A program made the position numbers and the translations under genes. Below, in pieces: positions 1 to 7,915 of a stretch of 41,909 nucleotides of DNA (the first letter of the stretch is position 1; each line of letters begins with the position of its first letter). Location of the stretch: NCBI GenBank assembly GCA_025210475.1, contig JAOARW010000110.1, forward strand, positions 1 through 41,909. Reading direction: 5' to 3'. The stretch comes from Carboxylicivirga sp. (GTDB lineage Bacteria > Bacteroidota > Bacteroidia > Bacteroidales > Marinilabiliaceae). The notes beneath the pieces were generated by a model. The model had not been told where the DNA came from. It worked only from the letters and a program-made list of their open reading frames with translations, and did no database searches.

Positions 1-134
1 ACGGTCTAACTTTGATATAATCTGAGAGAATAAGTTTATCTTTAACATGTGAGAAGACATTTTTTGTTGTGCAACTCAAAGATAATTTGAGATACTTAAA
101 ATTCTTCTCACATTGTTAATCGTTTAGGACGCTA
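1..134. other. Breakpoint region with nested inverted repeat
   Basis: No coding sequence is visible. An 11-bp perfect inverted repeat (47-57 with 103-113) encloses a second 6-bp inverted repeat (75-80 with 86-91, loop 81-85). The structure ends about 20 bases before the point where the response regulator reading frame begins abruptly. This looks like the end of a small mobile element, a MITE-like remnant or a strong hairpin placed at a rearrangement junction. Which of these it is cannot be decided because the left side lies outside the window. Confidence 0.45.
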
Positions 135-770
135 TTGGTTGGTAAATATAAAAACACTTCACTGGCCAAAGAAGTCCTTAAATCAGATCGTTCAGTAGAT
201 CTGATTTTTCTGGATATCCAGATGCCCAATGAAACTGGTATTGATTTTTTAAAAAACAATACGATTCAACCAAAGGTAATTTTTACCACTGCCTATTCTG
301 AATATGCCTTGGAAAGCTACGACTTAGATGTTGCTGATTATCTTTTAAAGCCAATAACAGAAGAACGGTTTAATAAAGCCATTCTAAAACTAATAAACCA
401 ATTAAAAACAGAAGAGAAGGCGATAGCTTACGAACTCCAGGAAGTTGTCGCCAACGATTACATCAAAATAAAATCTGGTGCCGAAGTTCACAAAATATAT
501 CTCAACAATCTAATTAGATTACAGGCAGATGGTGAGTATATCAAATACATATGCAAGGAAAAAACATACCTAATTCTGGGTAGCTTAAAAAAAATATCAA
601 CAGAACTTCCTCCATTGTTTATGCAAGTTCACCGAAGCCATATCGTTGCCTTATCGGAAATAAAAGGACGGGAGAATTATACACTTATTTTAAACGATCA
701 CACACAAATTCCAATCGGAAAAACCTACCGCACAAAAGTATTACATCAACTAAAATCAGAAGGTTTTTAA
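135..770 (+). pseudogene. LytTR-family response regulator, 5'-truncated
   Basis: The protein reads as a CheY-like receiver followed by a LytTR DNA-binding domain (from about residue 107 to 211), the layout of AgrA/LytR-type regulators. The phospho-acceptor Asp (D27, in LIFLDIQMP), the switch Thr (T52) and the conserved Lys (K72, LLKP) are present. The first roughly 30 residues of a receiver, which carry the Mg-binding acidic pair and beta-1, are absent: a stop codon lies at 117-119 in frame, and the only possible start is a TTG at 135. The reading frame begins exactly where a homologue would read ...LVGKY. It is therefore probably a broken gene or one interrupted upstream of the window. Without the acidic pair normal phosphorylation is unlikely. 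Its natural partner would be a LytS-type kinase such as the one at 3026. Confidence 0.7.
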
Positions 771-917
771 GCTTCTTCCCTTTCCTCCACTTTCCATTCA
801 CTGATTACAGATTTCCATTTACTGAATGCGTGCTAAATTCCTTTTCAGTTTTTAAAATACACCGTTATTTTGACAACAAACAACTGAATTAGTCGTAGAT
901 ACAATTTATAATTAGAC

Positions 918-1864
918 ATGGGAATGAAAAAAGTAAATGTAATTTTAGTGTTAGTAGTAACATTAATAGGCTTATCAAATCATAGTATTGCACAAAACCA
1001 AAATAAGAGTCAACACGATCCCGAAAGGATTCTTAAATTTCTTGACCGCGACAATGACAATAAAATAAGCAAACGAGAGGCAAGTAGTGCAATCAGATTA
1101 GCCAATAACTTTGATAATCTGGATACTAACAACGATGAGTTTTTAAGCCTTGAAGAATTAAAAGGTCCTAGCACATCCAATCGTTACACATATTTGGAAA
1201 GCGATGGTATATATATGTATTACGAAACCAAAGAAACAGACCTTTATCGTAAACTTTTACCTAATGAATTTGATATGCCCGATCGTTTATTAGTCTTTAC
1301 ATTTATATGCGACTTTTACAAAATGGATGCACAAATCTTACCCTATAAGGAAGCATCGATATTTCTATTAGGAAAATACAAAGGTGAAGAAATATGGCAT
1401 TGCGTATACATGCCGGTTACAAGTGAAGAATCAATGAGAATGGGCAAGTATCGTTTAGGACTACCAAAAACAATGGGCGACATTGATTTTATGCGTAATG
1501 ATCCTGAATACAGTGCAAAGCTAAGGGATGAAAATAACTACCAGGTTACTTTAAGTACCAATACAAATAACTATGCTCTTAATAAAGAAGAAAAAACCTG
1601 ATAAAAAAATTATCCATAATCCCCAAAATGAACATCCTAAATGGAAAAGTAATTGAAATGAGTGGAGGGAGAAACGGCAATATTTTTGACTTGGTAGAGA
1701 AATACCCGAATCGAGTGATAATTAAAGGAGGAGAAGGTCGCATCAGTTTCGATACATCGTCATTGAGCGCTAATGAAGTAAGTCCTCTAAACCTAAAACC
1801 AAGCAAAATATTAGGAAGCTATTACCTGTCCAATAAACTTCCTTTTAGACTGGGTAAAAAATAA
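918..1864 (+). pseudogene. Exported EF-hand / acetoacetate-decarboxylase-like protein, frameshifted
   Basis: The first frame (918-1601) gives a signal peptide (residues 1-26, ending SIAQ), two EF-hand loops (D43-E54, DRDNDNKISKRE; D69-E80, DTNNDEFLSLEE) and the first part of a domain resembling the acetoacetate decarboxylase (ADC) family, with LPxEFxMP and GLPKTMGDIDF. It stops at a TGA just after a run of six A (1591-1596). The rest of the same domain continues in another frame to 1864, as alignment with the paralogue at 1885 shows. One extra A in the run restores a protein of about 315 residues. The gene is either a recent pseudogene, a homopolymer sequencing error, or read by -1 slippage on the A run. 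The substrate is unknown; ADC-fold membership is by motif resemblance only. The paralogue starts 20 bases downstream, so the two are probably cotranscribed. Confidence 0.65.
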
Positions 1865-1884
1865 AACAATAAAAAATTCGCAAC

Positions 1885-2907
1885 ATGAATAAAATAAAAC
1901 TTTTAATAGTCGCCTTAATTGGTCTTTTAACATCCTGTAGCGAAGACAATAAGGTAAATACCGTAACTGCCGATTTTGAGTTCGAATTGGTAGTAGAAGG
2001 TTATCAAGCGATCGTAACTTTAACTAATTCTTCGGAAAATGCCACCGCTTATGAATGGTCATTCCCAAGTTCCAATATTGAAAACTCTACTGATGAAAAT
2101 CCTTCAGTTACTTATACCGAGAATGGAACTTATACCATTACCTTGGTAGCAACGGATGGCGTTACCAGCGACACTAAAAGTGTGGAAATAACGATTGATA
2201 CTTTATTTGAACATATCCCCTACAGGTACCTTGAAAATGATGGGATATTTATGTATTACGAAACCGACAATTTTGAGGTTTATCAGAGCTTGATTCCTGA
2301 TGAGTTTGAAATGCCAAGCCGTATGGTTGTATTTGCATTCTTTAATGACTTCTACAAGTTAGATTATGGCGCTACTCCTTATAAAGAAAATGCCATCTCA
2401 ATACTTGTTGAGCATAAGGGGGAAGAATTTTTCCATTGTGTTTATATGCCAGTAACAGATGAACATTCGATGTGGGCTGGTATCCTTGGATTAGGATTAC
2501 CTAAAACAATGGGAGAAATAGATTTTACCAGAGATAATCCCACTTATTACGGAGAGGCATTAAATCCATTAGGAGGCAAGATGAACATGAGTGTCGCTAC
2601 TGAAAATTTCATAATCGATGATAATACTAAACAGGAGATAATTAGTTTACAAAAACTTAGATCTTTACAAATCAGAAACGGTAAAATAATAGTGACTGGC
2701 AATACGGGCGGAAATCAAAATAGTGTTATCGAAACAGCGGAGCAATTTCCTAGTTTGATAACGATAAAATTTGGTGAAGCTACTCTAACTACCAATACTG
2801 AGTCAATTTCTTATAACCATCCTTTAGACTTAACACCTTCTAATGTCATTGGAGCCTTTTATCTCAAAAACACGATTCCTTTTGGTTTAACCGGTAATCC
2901 TTTGTAA
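1885..2907 (+). CDS. Lipoprotein with PKD domain and acetoacetate-decarboxylase-like domain
   Basis: A 340-residue lipoprotein: a hydrophobic leader ends in the lipobox LLTSC, and the mature N-terminus is acidic (CSED), which in Bacteroidota can favour surface display. Residues about 30-110 form a PKD/Ig-like domain (YEWSFP, NPSVTYTENGTYTITLVATDG). Residues about 112-340 form the ADC-like domain shared with the preceding gene (LPDEFEMPSRMVVFAF, HCVYMPVTDE, GLGLPKTMGEIDF, and a C-terminal PLDLTPSNVIGAFYLKN). The PKD domain replaces the EF-hands of the neighbour, so the two are paralogues with swapped N-terminal modules. True acetoacetate decarboxylases are cytosolic; an exported version suggests a different substrate or a binding role. 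Function unknown. A long perfect hairpin follows the gene. Confidence 0.75.
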   Translation: MNKIKLLIVALIGLLTSCSEDNKVNTVTADFEFELVVEGYQAIVTLTNSSENATAYEWSFPSSNIENSTDENPSVTYTENGTYTITLVATDGVTSDTKSVEITIDTLFEHIPYRYLENDGIFMYYETDNFEVYQSLIPDEFEMPSRMVVFAFFNDFYKLDYGATPYKENAISILVEHKGEEFFHCVYMPVTDEHSMWAGILGLGLPKTMGEIDFTRDNPTYYGEALNPLGGKMNMSVATENFIIDDNTKQEIISLQKLRSLQIRNGKIIVTGNTGGNQNSVIETAEQFPSLITIKFGEATLTTNTESISYNHPLDLTPSNVIGAFYLKNTIPFGLTGNPL

Positions 2908-2942
2908 AGTACTTTTTATTTTATTGTTGTAGTTTAAGTTAT

Positions 2943-2999
2943 TAACCTGATTTATTCATTAATTTTCTCATCGTAAATATTAATGAATAAATCAGGTTA
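2943..2999. terminator. 21-bp perfect inverted repeat after the ADC-like genes
   Basis: Arms 2943-2963 and 2979-2999 are perfectly complementary over 21 bp with a 15-base loop. The stem is AT-rich and is followed by a short T-containing stretch. It sits between the ADC-like gene end (2907) and the histidine kinase start (3026), so it may terminate the first unit, act in both directions, or lower kinase expression relative to the upstream genes. Confidence 0.55.
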
Positions 3000-3025
3000 T
3001 TTCTTTAAAAGATTTCTTCGTAATT

Positions 3026-4066
3026 ATGAATTTTACGGTCGATAAAAAAACAAGCATTATTGTCCAAATCACCTTTTGGATTTTATACTTCATGTTAGCT
3101 TCTAAGCTATTAGAGACTAATAACAAAGGTAATTTCAACACATTAACACAAGCCAGTTTTATGGTATTTGCCTTCGCAAGTATCAGCTATTTAAATGCCT
3201 TGATATTAATTCCTAAATTATTCGCCAAGAAGAGATATTTTATTTACTCATTTATTATTCTCATAATAATTATAACCACACCATTTATCGTGCTGTGGAC
3301 AATGAGAACAATCCACTCTTTGTACAATCCTGTTGAAAACGCCATTCGATTAATTAGTTTTCCAGTGCGGCATAAGTTTATGCGCCTCACGATTGCAACA
3401 ATCATGTTCCTTTTTGCAAGCACTACAATTCGTTTGATTATTGATTTTTCGAAAAAAGAAAAGCAAAGAATACAAATAGAAAAGGAACGACTGTTGGCTG
3501 AAACCAAGTTCTTGCGTTCTCAGATGAATCCTCATTTTTTCTTGAATGCATTAAATAATCTAAATTCAATCATTCGTTTATCTCCCGACAAAGCCGAAAA
3601 ATACATCAATACCTTAGCTGAGATGATGCGATATGTTACCTACGATTGTAAAAAAAATTGGGTTCCAATCTACAAGGAAATACGCTATATCAAAAATTAT
3701 ATCTATTCACAGGAAATAAAAGACGATGATATTGTTGTTACTTTTCAAACCGATATTGAAAATGAAGAAACGCAGATAGAACCCATGTTATTGATGCCAT
3801 TTGTCGAAAATGCCTTTAAACATGGAGTCTCTGATGATGGCAAACAATCCCCGATACGAATCAGTATTAACCAACGACGGAAAAAAATTTGTTTTACCTG
3901 TAGAAACAATATTAATTCAAACTCGAATATTAACACCGATCCAAGTTATAGCGGCTTGGGAATTAAAAATGTTAAGGAACGGCTAGAGGCAAGTTACCCA
4001 AACAGCTACGATCTAAAAATTGATAATAATGACTCAACTTTTATAGTAGACCTAATATTAGGATGA
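3026..4066 (+). CDS. LytS-type sensor histidine kinase
   Basis: A 346-residue membrane kinase of the LytS/YehU (His_kinase, PF06580) type. About four hydrophobic segments fill residues 10-140, with no obvious extracellular sensor domain. A coiled linker (KEKQRIQIEKERLLAETK) leads to the H-box, with phosphorylatable His at about residue 170 (QMNPHFFLNAL). The ATP-binding part has the N-box PFVENAFKHG (N262) and a G-box GLGIKNVKERL. These kinases normally pair with LytTR response regulators; the broken LytTR gene at 135 lies upstream on the same strand with the two ADC-like genes between. If that regulator is dead, this kinase is an orphan in this strain or signals to a distant regulator. Confidence 0.9.
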   Translation: MNFTVDKKTSIIVQITFWILYFMLASKLLETNNKGNFNTLTQASFMVFAFASISYLNALILIPKLFAKKRYFIYSFIILIIIITTPFIVLWTMRTIHSLYNPVENAIRLISFPVRHKFMRLTIATIMFLFASTTIRLIIDFSKKEKQRIQIEKERLLAETKFLRSQMNPHFFLNALNNLNSIIRLSPDKAEKYINTLAEMMRYVTYDCKKNWVPIYKEIRYIKNYIYSQEIKDDDIVVTFQTDIENEETQIEPMLLMPFVENAFKHGVSDDGKQSPIRISINQRRKKICFTCRNNINSNSNINTDPSYSGLGIKNVKERLEASYPNSYDLKIDNNDSTFIVDLILG

Positions 4067-4156
4067 ATAAAATCTAAACAAACCGAAAAAGCTTATTTAG
4101 CATTTTAAGGCTTGCATAATTGAATAGATAAAATAACAACTAATTAAACCACCTAA

Positions 4157-5329
4157 ATGACCATAAATCAAACGAATCGAATTTCAGTACTCGATGCACT
4201 TCGGGGCTTTGCTCTAATTACCATAATGATATTACACAACCTGGAGCATTTTGATATGCTCACTACACCAACGAATCTTCCACAGTGGATGCTGACGTTG
4301 GACCAGGTTATTTATAAAAGCATGTTCTTTCTTTTTGCCGGTAAAGCCTACTCTATATTTGCCCTTTTGTTTGGAGTTACCTTTTATATTCAACACCACA
4401 ATCAGGCTAAAAAGGGCAACGATTTTCGGGCACGTTTTGCCTGGCGATTAACTCTACTCCTTCTGTTTGGCATTATCAATTCGGCAATTTATCAGGGCGA
4501 TATTTTAACCATTTACGCTTTACTGGGCTTTACACTTATCCCTTTTGCCAAAGCAAGTAACAAGGTAATATTTGGCTGTGTGATTCTGCTTATAATTCAA
4601 CCTTTAGAGATTTATCATTTAGTGGAAGGACTGCTGGATCCGCAAAAAGAACTCGCTAACCCGACATCGTGGGCCTATTATGGTAAAATGAAAGAGTACA
4701 TCCCCGATGGATCAGTGGGCAAAGTTATTGTCGGTAACTTAAGCAATGGTAAAAAAGCGGTTTATCTATGGAGTTTTGAAAATGGTCGTTTCTTTTCCAT
4801 TACGGCACTCTTCTTACTTGGTTTTTTATTGGGGCGAAAAAAACGCTTTGTTTGGAATAAAGAGGTAAAAGCCTTTTGGGTAAAAACCTTAAAAATTGCT
4901 TCCATTATATTTGTTCCTTTATGGCTGCTTAATATTTATCTGCCAAAGATGATCAGTAATCAGCCCATTCTTCGTCCGCTCCTTGTTATTGAATCGTCGT
5001 GGATGAACTTATCCTTTATGTTTATTCTGATTGCCGGCTTTATGATCCTTTTTCACGAAACGAAGACTCAAAGCAAACTTTCGGTATTTAGCCCAGTGGG
5101 AAAAATGAGCATGAGCAACTACATTTTCCAATCACTAATGGGCGCCTCTATTTATTACGGTTTTGGATTAGGACTCTATGATAAAACAGGTGGTACCTAT
5201 TGTTTCTTTATTGGAATAACACTATCGATAGTTTTAATTGCTTTGAGCACCTGGTGGGCCAGGCATCACAAAAGAGGCCCCCTGGAGCAAATTTGGCATA
5301 ACCTAACCTGGATCAATAAAAAAAATTAA
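4157..5329 (+). CDS. DUF418 family membrane protein
   Basis: A 390-residue integral membrane protein. The start has the family hallmark RISVLDALRGFALITIM, and several hydrophobic helices follow through the C-terminal DUF418 region (SPVGKMSMSNYIFQS, then WARHHKRGPLEQIWHNLTW, the usual C-terminal GPLExxWR-like motif). Members (YeiB relatives) are thought to be transporters or acyltransferase-related membrane proteins, but the role is not established. It lies 90 bases after the kinase on the same strand and could be expressed with it. No promoter was recognised. Confidence 0.85.
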   Translation: MTINQTNRISVLDALRGFALITIMILHNLEHFDMLTTPTNLPQWMLTLDQVIYKSMFFLFAGKAYSIFALLFGVTFYIQHHNQAKKGNDFRARFAWRLTLLLLFGIINSAIYQGDILTIYALLGFTLIPFAKASNKVIFGCVILLIIQPLEIYHLVEGLLDPQKELANPTSWAYYGKMKEYIPDGSVGKVIVGNLSNGKKAVYLWSFENGRFFSITALFLLGFLLGRKKRFVWNKEVKAFWVKTLKIASIIFVPLWLLNIYLPKMISNQPILRPLLVIESSWMNLSFMFILIAGFMILFHETKTQSKLSVFSPVGKMSMSNYIFQSLMGASIYYGFGLGLYDKTGGTYCFFIGITLSIVLIALSTWWARHHKRGPLEQIWHNLTWINKKN

Positions 5330-5454
5330 ACAGACACAAACTTCCTATCTAACACTTTAACTCCCTATGTCTCTTGACCCGGAGCGGTTTGTGGGATTAG
5401 CAAATAGCTTTCAGCCGATGACTTTTAGCTTCTTGTTAAATAGAAGGTTATTAC

Positions 5455-6177
5455 TTATTCTCCCTTCTCCAATACCGTTGCTCCAATATTAATGTGCCCT
5501 TGTTTTTGTAGAACCTTCCAGCCCGCTTTTTGCAGGCGTTTTGCCAGTGCGCGGTTTAGCATGCCATGAGCCACCAGAACAACTGTTTGGTTTTCTTCCG
5601 CTAATTTCATTAGCTCTTGACTGGCCACATCAGCTCTTGTCTTTGCTTCCCGATAACTTTCGATACCATGTTGATTGAGGCCCACTATCCATGTCAGGCG
5701 GCTGATGGATTGCCACACAATCAATGGCAATTTATAGGCATTGGGTGCACTTACTATTTTTGTTTCAAACTCCCTGAATAAGGGATCGCTGACAATGGTA
5801 AAAGTGCTGTCGAATATGGCCTCTGCTGTTTGTTGCGCACGTACTAGGCTGGAGCAATATATGGGTGTGCTTGCTTCTAATTCGACCTTCACCAGTGATG
5901 AATCAAACGGAATAATGGATACTTGATTATAAGCATGTACATAATCCTGAGCCATCTGTGCCGTGCACATAAATTTCTTGGCCACATCGGGTTTGGCATG
6001 TCGTATAAGATAAATGCGCTTCACCGAATCCGCTTCTTCACCCTGATTTTCGATACTTGTAAAAGGTACTTTATCGTCAAATCCATTGAGATAAGCCTCT
6101 TTAGTCAAGCGCTGCTGCGTAGAACAGGCAGCCAGCAATCCGGCAATCAACAGAAGTATGTGTTTTAAACGAAACAT
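5455..6177 (-). CDS. Histidine phosphatase superfamily lipoprotein
   Basis: A 240-residue protein with a lipobox (GLLAACS) and the histidine phosphatase (phosphoglycerate mutase-like) motifs: the catalytic LIRHAKP near residue 58, CSSLVRAQQTAEAIF (the second conserved Arg), FREFE, and the second catalytic His in VVLVAHGMLNRAL. All active-site residues are therefore present. Its location as a periplasmic or outer-membrane lipoprotein implies a phosphomonoester substrate outside the cytosol. It is convergent with the DUF418 gene; the 125-base gap has no clear hairpin. The next gene upstream on the same strand (6335) is another lipoprotein, but a terminator-like stem separates them. Confidence 0.85.
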   Translation of the reverse strand: MFRLKHILLLIAGLLAACSTQQRLTKEAYLNGFDDKVPFTSIENQGEEADSVKRIYLIRHAKPDVAKKFMCTAQMAQDYVHAYNQVSIIPFDSSLVKVELEASTPIYCSSLVRAQQTAEAIFDSTFTIVSDPLFREFETKIVSAPNAYKLPLIVWQSISRLTWIVGLNQHGIESYREAKTRADVASQELMKLAEENQTVVLVAHGMLNRALAKRLQKAGWKVLQKQGHINIGATVLEKGE

Positions 6178-6238
6178 TATAAGGCAGCTTCAAAATATCC
6201 GTATCAGTAACTTAGCACTTTTTGTTAAACATTCTAGC

Positions 6239-6279
6239 AAAAAGGCTAATAGCCATTAGCTGATAGCTATTAGCTTTTT
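6239..6279 (-). terminator. Stem-loop terminator after the amidotransferase-like gene
   Basis: AAAGGCTAATAGC (6241-6253) pairs with GCTATTAGCTTTT (6266-6278) with one G-T pair; a run of T follows on either strand. It lies 55 bases past the stop of the minus-strand gene at 6335 and before the start of the one at 6177, as expected for a rho-independent terminator. Confidence 0.6.
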
Positions 6280-6334
6280 ACTAGATAATAGGTTATTAAC
6301 TATTTTCTTACAGGTTTAGCTTAAAAATGAATTA

Positions 6335-7498
6335 TTAGTTAGCAACAATTTTATTTAGCGCTTGAAATAATCTTTCCAGTTCTTTTTTCACAGCTTCGTC
6401 TTTTTCTACTGCAACAGCCATTTTCAAATCACTTAAGGCATCCGTCCGTTCCATTTCCACAATGGCTTTAGCGGCTGTTAGCCTAACTTCCGGCGATTCA
6501 TCACGAATTAAACCGATTACCTGTTTCTTTGCTGACCAGGATGATTGTTCAACCAAACTGTTGATGGCTTCGATTTTTTCCTCTGCACTGCCCCACAGCA
6601 TTTCAAAATACTTAGTTTGCTTCGCCAATTGCTCGGTTGTATAAAGTATCTCGTGCTGGTAAATATCTGGTCGTACCACCTGATCCGAATAAGTGATCAT
6701 CTCCTTATTAACAGCCCAACGTACCATGCGTGGAATCATCCAGCGCATACCTTGCGTGTTTTCAGGGTGGCCCACAAAAGTTACGGCTTTACCTTTTCCT
6801 GCCTCCGATGCTGTAATAAAAGGGCGGTTCACAGTCATATTAGCCGGTGTGCCTTCAATGGTATGCACATCACTTATCATGGTTGATAATGACTTTCCTT
6901 TAAATAATGCTTTTGCAGGTTCAGCCAAAACTGGTCCTTCGTAGTATTTGGAAAACCACATATCCTTTCCTGCCAATTCCGGAAAAAAGTGCTTTCCATC
7001 CTCCGTTAACCTAAACTTAACCAAGCCATGCCCCCGGTGATCGTTTTCGATATCAATGGCTTCAAATCCACTTAAATCAAGCGATGGGTATCCTTCGGTT
7101 TGTGATAAAACATAGGATCCGGCACATATTCCCAAGGTGCCCATGCCATGTTCAATCACCAAATCCTGCACCCGCTTCATACCTTGCTGTCCTAACTTTA
7201 TGGTTTGCGCCCTTCCCGATCCGCCCGGAAACAAAAGCAAATCATAGTTAAAAACCTCATCGGACATAATGGTGGCAGCGCCGATCACTTCAGGCTTTAT
7301 CATAGAATCGATGCGCAATGCTTCATAGGCATCGGTAATACATCCAGGACTATCGCCATTCGTATCAAAAATACCAACGCGAATAAATTCTATATCCATA
7401 GTAGTTGGTTTATTTTTTTGCGTACAGGCCGATAAAGCCAAACTTGCAAATAGTGTTACAGTAAGGAATAATTTCATGAATCTATAATTTCTCTTCAT
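6335..7498 (-). CDS. BPL_N amidotransferase-like lipoprotein with C-terminal HEAT region
   Basis: A 387-residue lipoprotein (lipobox LALSAC). Residues about 38-260 resemble the class-I glutamine-amidotransferase-like domain found at the N-terminus of eukaryotic biotin protein ligase (BPL_N): VGIFDTNGDSPGC, LLLFPGGSGRA, and the nucleophile elbow GICAGSYVLSQ. The glutaminase-type Cys is present; the other catalytic residues cannot be confirmed by eye. Residues about 300-385 are helical and repeat-like (VIGLIRDESPEVRLTAAKAI), matching HEAT repeats. The reaction is unknown. An alternative start at Met8 (7477) would leave a leader equally good for export. Stands alone on the minus strand, divergent from the GH92 gene. 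Confidence 0.75.
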   Translation of the reverse strand: MKRNYRFMKLFLTVTLFASLALSACTQKNKPTTMDIEFIRVGIFDTNGDSPGCITDAYEALRIDSMIKPEVIGAATIMSDEVFNYDLLLFPGGSGRAQTIKLGQQGMKRVQDLVIEHGMGTLGICAGSYVLSQTEGYPSLDLSGFEAIDIENDHRGHGLVKFRLTEDGKHFFPELAGKDMWFSKYYEGPVLAEPAKALFKGKSLSTMISDVHTIEGTPANMTVNRPFITASEAGKGKAVTFVGHPENTQGMRWMIPRMVRWAVNKEMITYSDQVVRPDIYQHEILYTTEQLAKQTKYFEMLWGSAEEKIEAINSLVEQSSWSAKKQVIGLIRDESPEVRLTAAKAIVEMERTDALSDLKMAVAVEKDEAVKKELERLFQALNKIVAN

Positions 7499-7915
7499 CT
7501 TTTGGGCTCAATTATTTAATTGATGTTTATGAGGCTCTTTATAAAGCCAGTTAAAAATAGCATTATTGTTACTAACCTCCTAACCCGGACAAACCAGAAA
7601 GTGTCAAGAATCAAGAAATGAGTACCAAGACCATACTCTACTTGCTTAAAATATCCTGCATAAAAAATACACAAGTGTTAAAAGTATGATTCCAATGTCG
7701 ATCGTAGGTTAAATCCTTTAATGGGGATTCACAATGCATCATTAACGACGGATTAATTTTTTGTCGTACTTATGTGCAATCTCAGGGTAGACATATTCTT
7801 CAATACTTTAGCATATTCTCAATACAGAACTAAGATTCAGGAGCTTAATGACAATAATTAATGAAAATGTGAATTTGTCAGTATTAGCAAATACTTTTAT
7901 TTTGCAGACAAAGCT
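7499..7915. other. 417-base divergent intergenic region
   Basis: This gap separates the minus-strand lipoprotein from the GH92 gene. No reading frame, RNA gene or terminator was recognised. The stretch around 7608-7635 has loose AAGA/TCAAGAA redundancy of low complexity. The final 45 bases hold a promoter-like pair described separately. Confidence 0.5.
7874..7904 (+). promoter_or_regulatory. Possible Bacteroidota promoter before GH92
   Basis: A TTTG at 7874-7877 is followed after 20 bases by TATTTTG (7898-7904), close to the -33 TTTG / -7 TAnnTTTG pattern but one base short in the -7 spacer. Transcription would start only a few bases before ATG 7916, which slightly favours the second ATG at 7922 as the translation start. 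Confidence 0.3.

Noticed and set aside
1..134. Group II intron end at the left edge
   Set aside because: No domain V-like helix or intron-encoded protein remnant seen; the nested inverted repeat has a different shape.
1591..1600. Canonical X XXY YYZ programmed -1 frameshift site
   Set aside because: The heptamer A AAA AAC is present but not in the canonical zero-frame phase; slippage stays possible, but an indel is simpler.
7600..7640. Simple AAGA/TCAAGAA redundancy upstream of GH92
   Set aside because: Too short and imperfect to call a repeat family.
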